Positions 51,855 to 64,000 of a stretch of DNA of 64,000 nt are shown here, piece after piece. Origin of the DNA: Casuarius casuarius (Eukaryota > Chordata > Aves > Casuariiformes > Casuariidae); assembly GCA_003342895.1 (NCBI GenBank), contig PTFA01000159.1, positions 124,001-188,000 of the forward strand, in the 5' to 3' direction. Made by a program: the position numbers and the translations under genes. Positions within the stretch are counted from its first letter, which is position 1. Each line of letters opens with the position of its first letter. The notes under the pieces are model-generated. The model ran no database searches and was not told the origin of the DNA. It worked only from the letters and a program-made list of their open reading frames with translations.

Positions 51855-54800
51855 CTTAGCATCTTTATCCTTTGATATAACATAAGCTGTACTTCATGTA
51901 CAGCTCTTAAAATAACTGCAGTTCCTCTTTTGCATTTAGCACTTAAACTCAATAGGAAAACTACCGGATCTGCAAAACCCTGGGTTTCAATGTTAGTAGT
52001 GTTTCGCGTGTCTTTTATGAACAGTGGCGATGCGATTGCTGTCTGTATTAATGCCTCCCTGTCACGCATCTGGCTGCATGTATAGTTTGATGGGATTCCC
52101 CCAGCCAGCACTGTGCTGCTTCAGGGATGTTGTTAGTGCTTTAGCAGGTGGTATGCTTCTCTCTCATTTAATGCTGCTGCAAGGCATTAGGGGATACCAC
52201 GCATTCAAAGGAACTGTGTTTTGGCTGTGATGGAAAGCCCAAGTGCAGTACGCTTTTTCAGCATTTTGATTTACGTTCAGGTCAGGAACTTGTATAGGAC
52301 ACAGAATGCAGAAGAGTGGTCTACCCAAAATCAACCTGAATTGGGTAGATACATTTTCTGGGGATGCAAAAAATTAATCCAATAGGTCTGAGTTTTCAAG
52401 ATAACAAATATTACAAAAACATTTGCGTGGCAAAAATACTAAGTAGGAATTAAAGTCCAGAAATGGTCACTTAATGTAAATAAACTGGTTTTTTTCCTTA
52501 AAAAAATCTAAATGAGAAGACCAAGCATTTATAAGCAGACTGAAGCTGGCCTAATTTATATTATATAATAATATAATATTATATATAAATATATAACATA
52601 TATCATATGTTTTGCATTTATATTAAGATATCTCTATGAAGATCAATATTGATTATTGATTAAAATATGTAATTTCATATTTTTAATTTTTAGACAGTTC
52701 TGGAAAACAGATATATGACTACAATTATGAAAGCATATCCGCAGGCAAGGAAAGAGCTCTGACACCCATATCTAGATGAACACCTTTCTCTGATTTTGAG
52801 GGATAAACATCCTAGGAGTTGAGAAACTCTTCCAATGGCTTCAAGGAAATCAAGATTTTGGTCCTGGCGTGGTGAGTCAGCTTCTGTTACAATGTAAAGT
52901 GTTTCCACACCACAACTAAAGCCAGACATACTGCTTGAATGAAACCTGCAGTTAGGGAGCACTTGTGCTCCATTAGTATTTTATTTTCTATGAGAACCTT
53001 GCAACCAAACTCCTATTATTTATAAATAATAAGACATACTCACCAAGAGGAGAGAATACATTTCCCTTACTTAATCCTGCCATAACCTAATTACTTGTCT
53101 CCCTTGGTTTTTGGGGAAACATGTCCCACTTTTTGGTGATTTGAGCTTGGATCTCTTAATTTTCACAGGCTGCCTTGTCATCTATTGACTGAGTAAATTC
53201 CCATGGAATTATAAAGAAGACATTGTTGCAGTAAATCTGCCAGAAGATGTAATTTTCTGGCAGGACTTCCTGCCTGTCTGCTTACTCTATACAGTAATGT
53301 GTTTTGATACTTGTCAAAGAGGTACGGTTGATCATAGTTTAGGGGCAACACTGAAAGCCTGCTTCAGTTAGAAACAGGCACAGTTCACTGTTAGGGGATT
53401 TTCATAAACATATTGCTCCAGGCTGTGTAAGCATACTGCCTCTCTTCCTAGGGCCCCCTAGACTTTCCCTCAGCTGCTATTAAAACATGCAGGCTAGCAG
53501 CCTTATGCATATGGACATGTTCAAGGGAATGAATCTGAGCATAAAAGGGGTAAAGGGATAAGTGTTTCTATGGCAATACATCTAGAGTAGATGGATCAGA
53601 AGCAAAGATTGGTCTTACTGTTACTGTCATGTCAAGTGCTGTCAAGTTAGATGCAGTGTTTTATATAGTAATTGAAAAAGTCAGTTAATCCACAGGAAAA
53701 CTTTTTTTCACATGGCCAAGGCTGCTATTTAAGGCATCACTTATGAACAGATCAGAGACCCAATCTTGGCTGATCTTATCTAATTTCTAGAGGTTTTTCA
53801 AGAATTCTTTGAAAGAAAAGAGAAAAACTGTTTGATCACTGCTATCCTTCATTTTCTTACTAAGGAAAATTATATCCTGTCACAATCTAGCAATGACCCT
53901 CTTGGAGACCTCCATCATATTTCAATACCTGAAGGAAAGGGAATTTCTTGTCTGCAATTTGGATAAAGCAAGAGGGGAAAAAAAGGAAAAAAAATCTTTG
54001 ACTAATATGATGACTTTTGCTTCATTTATATTTACAAGGGAATATTGTTCTGGGATCTTTTAGCCAAGTGCCTTTTCTGAGCTAGTGGTTAGTATGGGAT
54101 GTTTATGGCAATAATATAAGAACTGGCAAGTGCAAAGTTGTATCTTTCCCAGTTTACACTTTCAGTCTGAAGTGTGGGAACTTCAGGAGGTTATATATGC
54201 ATCCTTTAATAGCCCTTGGTGGACTTCCATTAATTTCTCTGATCAGATTTTGAGCTCAGATGTTTCTTATGTAAAGCTATGCTTTCTAACTTACCCCTTT
54301 ATACCTCTAGCATCTTGTGACAGTGAGTTCCACAATAACATTTTGTGTTTTGCCTATTTGAGTCAGAGTGTAATAGTGGCATAAAAGCAAATGGGTATAA
54401 ACTGCCATGAGTATATTTAGGCCAGAAATTAGAAGAACAGTCCTTCCATACCAGTCAGACTGTTGGAGGGGAAAAAAATCAAACTGGTCGAAAGACGGAA
54501 CGTGGAAAGTTTTTCAGAACAATTATAAAATATATTTGCAGGTGACTGAATTTAATGATCCAGATTCTTTCTTATAGTAAGTTCCTGTTTTTTCTTTAAT
54601 TTTTAAATCACTAATGGTACATCTTTCTTGCTGCAAAACGTGAAAAATTAGGGAGCATAGCTCCTGTCAACATTAATTACAGTTGTTATGAAGTCAAAAG
54701 ACTGTTCAGAAGAAGATTCTTAAAAAGCATTTGTAACTTGTAAAACAAGGACTGATGTATTGTTGCCATTAAGAGCCTCATATTTTGGAATGCACCATAA

Positions 54801-55589
54801 ATCTTACGAGTTGTGGAGACCTATTATGTATAAAATACCTTTTTGGCACCCTGGAAAATTGCCAACTGAATTTTAGTACACTCCTTTCAGCCTTTGGTTG
54901 TGGACACCAGAATAGAGACATAAATTATCTTAGGGCATTTTTGTTTCCTGTCTCATCAAATGACTCCTCTTCTTTATTTAGCCTTTGGATTGACTGATTT
55001 GTAAGCACTTTTCATGAACTCTGTAATTAATTGGCGGGTGGGATTAAACACTGCCTGGAAGTAATTGAAGATTACTCTTAATTTTAAGAGCACACTTTTA
55101 GTAGATCATTTAAAATACATATGCAGATTAGAGACAAATATAAACAACAATTAATGTCTGAATGCGAACAGTACCTTGGTTTGAAAGGTGTGCCATAAGA
55201 GTTTATCTGCATTTCCAACCCCTGTGTTGCCCACCTGTCTTTAGGGCTGGAGTACAGCAATGTGGCCACTGCACCTGAGCAAAGGTTCAGCATGCTCAGA
55301 AGGTGAAGGACAGTTCGACTTTCTGTGGGTTTGTTTAATGGCAGTGATTTTGCTTTACTTGGTAACCCACAAGCTACAAGCATTCCCCACTTCACAGCTG
55401 CTCAGCCAGATTCCACCTCTTGGAGACATACTCCATCTCCTCTTGTAGTCAGCTCAAATAAATCAAATGCTGGCGTGAGTCAGCAGAGCTAAGTTAACAT
55501 CTCTTTGCAGGGCTGCAGTGACTGTTAAACAGTCTGGGCCCACAAAAGAGCCCAGCCTTCTTGTCAGAAAGATAGATTGTTATGGAGAT
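51855..55589. other. Unassigned non-coding stretch
   Basis: Contains the AT-rich tract at 52552-52610 but no recognised gene. The largest minus-strand frame, 51779-52111 (110 codons), starts upstream and crosses the palindromic relic, so it is not a gene candidate. Frames at 54130-54384, 54785-54997 and 55084-55395 have no known domain. Confidence 0.5.
52552..52610. repeat. TA-rich low-complexity tract
   Basis: Almost pure A and T with TATA, ATAT and TAATA runs and several local self-complementary segments. Confidence 0.9.
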
Positions 55590-55636
55590 ATAATGAGATT
55601 CTGATTTAAACCAGTATAAATGAAATCAGAATTGCC
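55590..55636. mobile_element. Short palindromic relic with exact arms
   Basis: ATTCTGATTT at 55598-55607 and its exact reverse complement AAATCAGAAT at 55623-55632, with ACCAGTATAA between. It resembles a collapsed palindromic repeat with ACCAGTGTAAAT-type sequence in its arms. Confidence 0.5.
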
Positions 55637-58600
55637 CCTGCTAAAGTTGGCTGGTTGAAACATTTTTCTGTTCTATTACTTTACATGCTTTCCTGCAGCA
55701 TTTCCTGTACTGGATAGGTGATCATATTAGACTAGAAGTAAGAGGACTTTTACATCTTGCTAGCCAAACATGCAGACCTAAGTATGCTGTCCAAAGCTGT
55801 ACATCTGGCATGCTGATGCTAGTCAAGCAATTGGTTATGGAAATGGTAATTTTCCTGTACAAATATGAATATTGCACAGGTACCTTTGGAGATTCCTGCT
55901 AGAGCCATTATTATTTTAACAGACTACACATGTTTATGCTGAAGTAGTCTGATTTTTGACATTTTGTCCATTCAGGCTGCTTATTTATTGGTTTATGCAG
56001 TTGTCTGCATCCTCAACAAATTGCACTGATTAAAAATCTTGGGTAGCTTCTTTCTATTTAAAGCTTTTAATAGGGCTAAAAATGATTCATGCTACACATT
56101 AAATTTGGTATTTCTGCAAGTGTGGACACCTAGCGCTATAGTGATTTCCATGTTTTTTAAGTTTGATCCCCCCTTAAGTTGCTCATTTAAATGATTGAAA
56201 CTTCCTCTAAGTCATCATACTGTAAATATTTAAATGATACTTGCTTGAATCAAACCATGTTCTCAAATAATAGCTTAAAGATTTTTTTGTGCAAAGTCAG
56301 CAAAAGAGATTGTTGTGTGTGATATTCCCCTAAAGACTGTATGATAATTAAGGTATGGGAAGTTGCAGATAGCCAGATAGCCAGAAAAGAACTAGAACTA
56401 TGACAGCCTGGTGTGAACATCCTCACACACAGGGAAGAGGGACAAGAAAAGAGTGGTTCAGAGATGGGTGATTGCTTTTACAGTTGTTTCCAAGAGATAT
56501 AATATATTATCATAAATATAGCTAAAAATGTACAGTTAGCTCACTGCATAACCTAAGTTATCGCACATTTTCTGAATGATTAAAATATATCAAATTACCC
56601 CCTCCCCCCCNAAAAAAATTTCAGTTTGTAGAGAAATCTTAATGTCCAGGTAAATATCCAAAACTTGTCCTACATAATCTGATCTAGAAGCAGGGATGGA
56701 AACAAAGCAAAGGTGTAGAGGTGAATTTTAATGTATTTTGGTATCTTTTGCCGGGGAAAATTGGTAGATTTTGGCTCAGTTCTTTCTTTAAAATTGCTTA
56801 TGTTTTCTAAAAAGTTCACTCTCAGACATAAAGCTCATGTTTGAGTCAAAAGTTGTGTCGCTTCTTACGCTTTATCTGTTGAGAATGTGAATCATGGAAA
56901 AATAATATGTTACAAGAATATATTATATACACTGGGTGAATTTTGACGACTTGTTCTATGAAAATTCATCCAAGCTTTATTTTGGACTTTTTTTGGTGAG
57001 ATAATGCGTGTTATATCAGAAGACTTATTTTATATTCTTAGAGAATAGAAGAAGACTTATTTTTGTGGGGTTTTTATATTCTAAGATAAAAGATGAAGAA
57101 TATTGATTGCTTCTGTAGTTTACTGAGAAAAATGTATACATTCTGAGTAGAAATGAAACCAGGACACAAAAATAAAAATAGGGAACTCTGCTGATGCTAT
57201 ATATAGTGTGACTTGATAAATTCTGCAAAAGAAATATAATTTGAAGGGTTTTTGAAGTAACTTTCTCTGCACTATGAACTTGAAAATGTATTCTTGTTTC
57301 AAACAAATAGGGGGGAAAATGCTGTAGCTCTTCTGTTTTAGTTCCAAGAAAATTAAAAAGTGAGCAGAATTATTTGGACACTTGGAGGTGTGAATGTGTT
57401 TATTAGAGTGTATCATTAAAACATTTGAAAATGCTTCTTTGATTTTTTTCCTTTATTGTTTCTATCAGTTTCCATTTATTGCCAGGCAGAATTTGTGAGA
57501 TTTAGTGTGTCTTAACCTGCATTTATATACCAACGTATAGCCTTGTAGAGTTGGGATTGTATTAAAAACTGCTTTAATTACAAAGGAAGCGTCATGATTT
57601 TACTCCTGCAGGAAGGATGCAGTTAGGCTGGAGACATGGCCAAAAGAAGAAAACTTTACAGCGTGTCACACCCAAAGTATGAATTCTTTAAAACCCTAGT
57701 TTCTTAATAGTCTTTGTTTTTTGGGGGAGGGGGAGTTGTTAACAAAAAGATATATGTTCCATGGATTACAACTTTTTTCATTCAGGTGGTAAGTTTTATA
57801 TCCCAAATGGCTTCATCAGAAAATTATTGACCACACCTTACTCAGAGCAACCCATAACAGAGACGTTTATTGAATGAACAAGAATCATAAATAAATGGCA
57901 ACATTTTATCAGTTTTGGTATTATGGTTGCTTGTGTATTCGTTATTCTAGAAAATGTGTTAGAATTTTAAAAATATGTGCTGATACCTGATACCATGTTG
58001 CTGTGGACCCTTGATCACAGAGTGAATTTTTAGATTTATATTCCATTTCAGGCCACTGTAATTAGATTATACAAAATTATAAGTATGAACTTTGATTGCC
58101 TTCGATAAGATGCCCAGTAAAAACTGTTTTGCTAGGAGATTTAATAAGAAAACATTTGAACATCTACAGTGGTGTATAAATAGACAAAATCAGGATTCAA
58201 AGATATATTACCTGAATTATTTATTCACTATGCTAAATGTATGAATTGAGTTTTTTTAATTGGCTCTTGCCCTGTCTTTTGCTCTGACATAAAGAGATTG
58301 ATTCAGTAATCTAGTAATGGATGTTTTGCCAGTTACAGTCTAATTCTGCTGCACTGTCAGCTTTGAGAATCTATTAAAATATATTTTACCTAAACACAAT
58401 TGCTGTCTGAGTTGGCTGTGAAATGTAGGTTGTGACTACTGTTTTGAGTATTTGGTATCTGAAGAACGAAATTCAGGTTAGTTTGCTTGAATCACATGAC
58501 TTCAGTTCTCTGATCCTGCTGCCATTACTCTTTAAATATAATAGTGCTAAAAATATTCAGTTATAAATGTTCATATCTAAAATTAAGTATTTAATGTAGT

Positions 58601-59154
58601 TTGATACTAACATGTGGGCATCTAAGTGAGGTCACCTGAATGAGGCAAGGCCAATTTGTTGACTTGCTTTGAATCCAGAGAGGCAAGAGCTTTCAACTAA
58701 AATGCCCACCTGCTAATCCTTTAGCTTTTTGGTAACTTTTCATTACCATAGTCTTTCTCACCTCTTTGCTCTCCAGTTTCCAGAGGAAGGAAATCCTCAT
58801 TGTAATGATCTACATATGTCAAATGTGCTACCTGTCCCATTCCAAGCGCTTTATTTGAGGTATCTACTTTCTTTTATTTTACATGGAAGTGCCATGGCTC
58901 AGATAATTTGTGTGTTATGCTCACTGGCTGTTTGTAGAGAGAGAACTGCTTTCCAACACAGTATATCTAGTACTCTGCACAGTGAGCTGGAGACAGTTTG
59001 CTCAGGACTACTATTTATCTCTTGATATGTTTGCTTTATAAATGTAGAAATAATGTGTAGCTACATGCATTGGTTTGGGTTGAAATGATATTCAGTAACT
59101 AGCAATATTAATGAATAATTCTGAAATTCTGGTAAGTTGTGAGTATTGGGCGTT
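55637..59154. other. Unassigned non-coding stretch
   Basis: No gene recognised. AT-rich, with minus frames 57025-57306 and 57120-57416 overlapping in two phases. A nine-base duplication (AGATAGCC-type, twice) lies near 56368-56385. The C-rich and A-rich homopolymer junction at 56598-56618 contains an ambiguous base. Confidence 0.5.
56598..56618. repeat. C-run/A-run junction with an ambiguous base
   Basis: A run of C broken by one T, then N at 56611, then seven A. The N at a homopolymer junction is most simply a sequencing or polishing uncertainty. Confidence 0.92.
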
Positions 59155-59405
59155 AGCATGCACGTTAGGGTGCCTGGGCCCTGTTTGCTGTACTGCCACT
59201 CACTGGCATTGGGGAATTGAGCATGTTACTTATTTCTAATTTTTAGTATAATTCCTTTCTTTTTATTTTATACTTGTTCTGCTATCCAGCCAGATAGCTG
59301 TGTATTACATCTGGGCAGTATTATTTTATCTGTCTTTGGTTTTAACTTCTCTGGCCTCTTATTCCCTTAGATGTAAGGTACAAATAATGATCCTTGCTCT
59401 TAACA
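59155..59405 (+). mobile_element. Split MIR-like SINE, sense
   Basis: The first part, 59155-59223, has CTGGGCCCTGTTTGCTGTAC, then CTGCCACTCACTGGCATTGG and GGGAATTGAGCATGTTACTTA. The second part, about 59336-59405, has GTTTTAACTTCTCTGGCCTC, then TTCCCTTAGATGTAAGGTAC and AATAATGATCCTTGCTC. The two follow the MIR order, with about 110 bases of unrelated AT-rich sequence between them. The family match is plausible, not certain. Confidence 0.55.
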
Positions 59406-60459
59406 TTCTGAAATAGCCAGATTCCTTTATAATGCTATTTTATTTTTGTTGTTTTTTTTATGGTGCACAATATATTCTATCAGGATTACTTTGAGAACTG
59501 TTAATGAATTAGCTTGCAAAACGAAGTAAGACTCAATAAAATTTTGGGCTCAAAACCTATTTATCAGCAGGAAACGAACAACCATCCTTAGTTTACTCAT
59601 GCCATTTGTGCCAATGAGGAATGAATCTATAAGCAGTGAAGTTAGAGCAGATACTTTACCAACTCCAAAACAGAGTTCAAGCGCTCTTATATTACATTAA
59701 AAAACAATGTCATTTTGATCCTACATGTATACTACACAGGTATATAATATAGCAGGCTCAGCTCTGAGAAGCTTGGAACAGCTATATGTGAAAAACAAAA
59801 ATTATTTCACCGATGGTTTTTCTTCTTTCATACAGGACAGTAAAGCAATATTATTTCCCATGAGATTATAAATTAACTCAAAAATTCATGTTTTCACTTG
59901 TAAGGTTGGGCGAGGAAAATTTCTCCTTGTGATCCGACTTGAAAATCTTTCCTTTTCTCTGAGCTGGCACCTAGCACTATTAATGTTTTCAGTATGCACA
60001 GTCCCGAGAACAAATTAACATAGTTTGACATCTTTAGAGATTCCCATAAGAAATTTTTTTCTCAGACTGCTCAACTCACTATGTTCCACACACCATAGTT
60101 ATCACTCTTATTCTACTTCCCATTTTGAAGTCAGCAGCAAAACTGATGGCATGCAAATTGCAGAAGGTGTGAAAAATATTCCTGTATAAATAGCTTCACT
60201 GGTCAATGTCCATATAAAATGAAAATATGTGAGCATAATTCAGATGATTACGTGGCTTTCACAGAATAATTTATTATATTTATTTCATTCTCTGTCTCTT
60301 TTTTTTTTCCCGTCAAGAAGGAGATGGAAACAGTTTTTCCTTAGACATGCTTACCATTCAAAATATTGGGCTGTTCAGTTCAAAATATTTTTCTTTTGTT
60401 TTAAAGCAAGAATCACATTCTGATTACAGGCGAGACTGATCGAAGTCAAGTGGGTGGGC

Positions 60460-60477
60460 TTTTTTTTTTTTTTTTTT
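60460..60477. repeat. Poly-T tract
   Basis: Eighteen consecutive T following TGGGTGGGC. No adjacent retroposon recognised. Confidence 0.9.
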
Positions 60478-61461
60478 ATACCCACGTTTTCAGCAAACCT
60501 GAAGTTCATAAAATTAGTGTCAAACTATACTTGCTCTTTGATCTTACTGTGATGTCTGACTATGAATAATCATACCAGCCTGTTCCTGGATCATGTGAGC
60601 TGATGTTTAGTTACAAGTATTTACCTATGCATTGAAAGTTTACTGGATGAAGATCAATGAGAGAACAAGAAAATGCCACAAATGTGGTTAAGCAAGTTCA
60701 TTATCATTTAGGTCATAAACATTTTGGGGCAAGGGCTTTATTTTCATTAGTTTTTTGTATGGTACTAGCCTGTTCTGCTCTGTAACAGGAGATCATAGAT
60801 ACAAGTAATACCCATGAGTAACAATAGAAATCAGTATTTGTCATATTTTTGGTAGTAATTAGCAATGTTTATGGGCGTAACCTAGTAAACACCTCATGGT
60901 TTGTTTCTTACTATTTTGATTTTTTTTAAAGGAATGTATGTGTTGAAGTTTAAAACTACTTAAATTATTATTGTCACCCAAGCTGTTCTATAGTAACACA
61001 TTTGTGTCATCAATTTTTATAAGCAGTCACAGTCAATAAGGATTTCCTTGGGGATTATAGTGGGCAGAGTGAGAAAGAAAAATGCTTAACCTTAGCAAAC
61101 TGCATATTAAAAATAAAGATAAAGCTTGTCAGAGATGTGACTGTGATCCTGAATACTCTGTACACCTCAAGACCAAAGTCCATGGCATGCAACCTTTAAA
61201 CTGGCACCGGTGTTAATACCTAGAACCTTAATAAAAGGAATATGAAATTACACAACTTTGTAGCCTCACATATGCCTAGGGTCTTTGATAGGATGACTAC
61301 TTCAAATCTATAATAGCTTGAAGGTCTTTGTCAAACGCTTTGGGCATCAGCCTTTGTTTCCGAAGCTGACTTTATAACTAGAAGGTTTAAATAGAAATAT
61401 ATTTTAAAAAGAAAGCAGAGATTCTGGAACATAGTTCTGTAGAAAACAGTGAGTTATATGG

Positions 61462-61462
61462 N
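61462..61462. other. Ambiguous base (N)
   Basis: A single undetermined base in otherwise unique-looking AT-rich sequence. Confidence 0.98.
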
Positions 61463-64000
61463 AAATTATATTGGCAAAATTTTCACAGCTCTTCCCTGAT
61501 CCTTTCCCATGCTGCTGATCTTTAAACTCTTCTCTTGACTGCTTGTGCTAAAGAACAGGAAAAATGGAGGTTTTTCAGAAAAGACTAAGTTTCATCTGCA
61601 CTCATTTAGGTCTTCTGGTAAAAGAACAAACAAGATGGGATGCTGGTCAAGCACAGTTAGTGTATTGTACGTCCCTTTCCACAGAAGTCAGTTGTTACAA
61701 CGGTACTGTGAAATGTGTTGGGTTAAAATCAAAACAAACTGAAAACCCTCATTGCGTTGGATTCTTATCTTGAATTCCCCAGAATGTTGAGTGTGGATTT
61801 TGCAGATCCCTGTTAGTGTCGTTCTTGTCAAGGTCCGTGGTGTTTTTCATAAGGGCAATCCTGATTTCTCTCTCTTTGGAAATGCTCTGACCTTTGTTTC
61901 CCGGACAGTGGATGATTAGCACTGAGGCTCTAAGGAGCAACTTCACTCCCTACCCACCCTTTCCATTTTGAGCTGCTCTTTATTATACAGCGTGAATCTT
62001 TAAGCTTTGAAAACAAATGAATCAGGCATATCCATTATATAATGCTGTGTTTGCTTATGATGCTGCCTTGGGGTAAAGTGTTACCAGGTAGGTACTCTAC
62101 AGACAGTATGGGAGGCATGGGTGTGATTTTTGCTGTACTACTTTCATTAGTCCCTGCAAAAATTACATTACCATGCTAAGTGATGGCATGGTTGTCAAGT
62201 GCAGTGTAAACTGCTTTCAGCCTTCTCAAACCTCTTGTTTTCTGCATTGAAATCACCATAACTGCAGGTATTTTTATTTCAAAAAAAGTCATAAGAACCA
62301 GCTGTCCTCTTAATCAATGTGGTTACCTTCACCCATTCCCATACAGGAAATTTCTACTGTGGTGAATTTCTGAAATTTAATTTGAAAGATAGTGGTATTA
62401 CCCTTTCTTAGTTGGTTGACCTTATCAGAGCCTTTAATTTAATGAAAACCTAGATTAATTTTAATCTGCACAGGCCCATCCTCACACATAATACGTCCTT
62501 TGCATTCCAGAGTGCTGCCCATGGTGCTGTTCCTTTAGTGGGAGAGGACTGGGGCTGTGTCTGCGGGAAGCAGTCAGATCTCTTTTCACTTGAGGTTTCT
62601 GTTTCCCATCGTCTGGTGTTGAATTCAAATATCCAGACTTCTTTCTTCCTACTGAGCCATGATAGTCAGTGAATCAGGCTTCCTACATATAGTACTGATT
62701 GATAAGCCAGTGGCATGGCAGTATAAAATAAGTGGCCTATGATTTCTGGAATTTTAGTTATTTCATGCTTCCATTCCCTCCCATCTTTGAGGAAGGGCAG
62801 GGAGGAGAGCCAAAGCAGGATGCCATTTGTATCCTCATCCAGAGTCCATAAAAATCAATAAGAGTCTATCAGTTGGGTTCTGGATTATACCCGTAAATAG
62901 TTGTAATTGGAATTTGCACAAGATAGATGGTGCAGAATATACATCATATAAAATATATATGAAATCCCGTCCTGATTGAACTTAGCAGCAAATCTACCAA
63001 GATCAGTAAGGCCAAGATTTCAACACAAATTCATATAATATTTAACCTCTTTCCTCTCCTCCCTCTCCAAAAACCTTATTGTGTTAAAGTCCAATTTTTA
63101 ATAAAATGTTAAGGTATAATGAACTAATGTTGTTTGCTGTCCTTGTTATGAAAGGGCGAAAATTCAGTTCTTGACCACCAATTACTAAGGCAACTCAAAA
63201 TTATTTAAATGCCAAACAATGGTTTTGGTACTAATTCAAGAGCCATGCCTGATAGGAATATATCTTTGAGGTGCTTTTGCTCTTATTCAAGAATTTTTGT
63301 TTCTTTTCTACAGTCTAGAGATTTGTAGCTGATAGCAAAGTTCAGAAAGCAGGTCACCAGTTTATTTCTCTACTTAGCAGTCACTGAACTCAGTTGATGT
63401 TCGCGTTGACTTGAAGCCATCTGCCTTGTATCTTGAATCTCCAAATGTGTCTTCCCACGCAGATGTCCTGGTATTGAGCACTATGTTCAGTGCTGAAATT
63501 TCCTGGAAATTGGCTCTTCTCAGCACCTTATGAAATAATTGAAGAAAAAAACATTTAAGATCCTACCTATGACTACCAGTTTACCATTCAGCATCCAGTA
63601 TCTCTTGTCATTACCTTAAGTGCTGTATGCTATGACAATAGACCGTCTTCTAGTCACCTTTTATTCTTTTGGTTCTGTGTGTGTCTCTTCCTATATTTTG
63701 TTGTCCTCCTTCTCCAGATCTCGTTTTTAAGTTTGACTTTATTATAACTTTAGATTTTTAGATTCTTCCTGAGTGTTATATAAAAAAGAGAGAAATAAAA
63801 GTACAAAGCTTACAGTTGAACAGCATTTTTGAAGTCTCCCCCTTTTCTAATGATATTACAGCCATTCAATTAATTGTCTGCTATTCATTTTCTTTCTCCT
63901 CATCCTCATGCAAGATATAGATAGGAAGATTTTCATCACAATTCTCTCTTAAATCACTAATTTTAGAAAACTATTTGGCCTTCTAATATTTCTATTTTAA

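Larger units (their letters stand above)
59406..64000. other. Unassigned non-coding stretch
   Basis: No gene recognised. Frames at 60229-60423, 61545-61742 and 61564-61773 (the last two overlapping in two phases) and 61749-61946 lack domains. One N at 61462. Confidence 0.5.

Overview
The window looks like vertebrate nuclear DNA, most likely from a bird. It is AT-rich, carries scattered short interspersed-repeat fossils, and has no operon-like or densely coding stretch. The best clue to the lineage is the CR1 LINE fragments at about 6117-6842, 15400-15990 and 43490-44305. The first matches the avian CR1 3' end read in antisense. The other two resemble older CR1 types shared by birds, crocodilians and turtles. 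Identifications rest on remembered family consensus; no database search was possible.

I found no protein-coding gene, exon, tRNA or rRNA that I can support. The open frames are short (longest 137 codons, inside a satellite array), lack recognisable domains, often overlap frames on the other strand, and are the size expected by chance in 64 kb of AT-rich DNA. The window therefore reads as intergenic or deep intronic sequence.

Layout: 1-6116 unassigned; 6117-6842 antisense, internally deleted CR1; 6843-9350 unassigned; 9351-10768 an eight-unit tandem array combining a 145-bp core with telomere-like hexamer blocks; 10769-15399 unassigned; 15400-15990 sense CR1 followed at once by a perfect 28-bp palindrome; 16025-43489 mostly unassigned, with MIR-like SINE fossils near 18.9, 24.3 and 27.7 kb, a small palindromic element at 20.14 kb and several simple repeats; 43490-44305 antisense CR1; 44485-44925 a cluster of MIR-like pieces in both orientations; 44926-64000 unassigned apart from palindromic relics near 47.9, 51.8 and 55.6 kb, AT-rich tracts and a split MIR-like element at 59.15-59.41 kb.

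The stand-out object is the 9351-10768 array. Its core is 145 bp in every complete copy except for one single-base deletion. Total unit length varies (191, 191, 178, 178, 185, 185, 185) almost entirely by whole numbers of telomeric hexamers (TTAGGG, CTAGGG and relatives). This is a composite, subtelomere-like satellite sitting in otherwise ordinary interspersed DNA. I see no complete new biological system; the array is the part most worth a follow-up.
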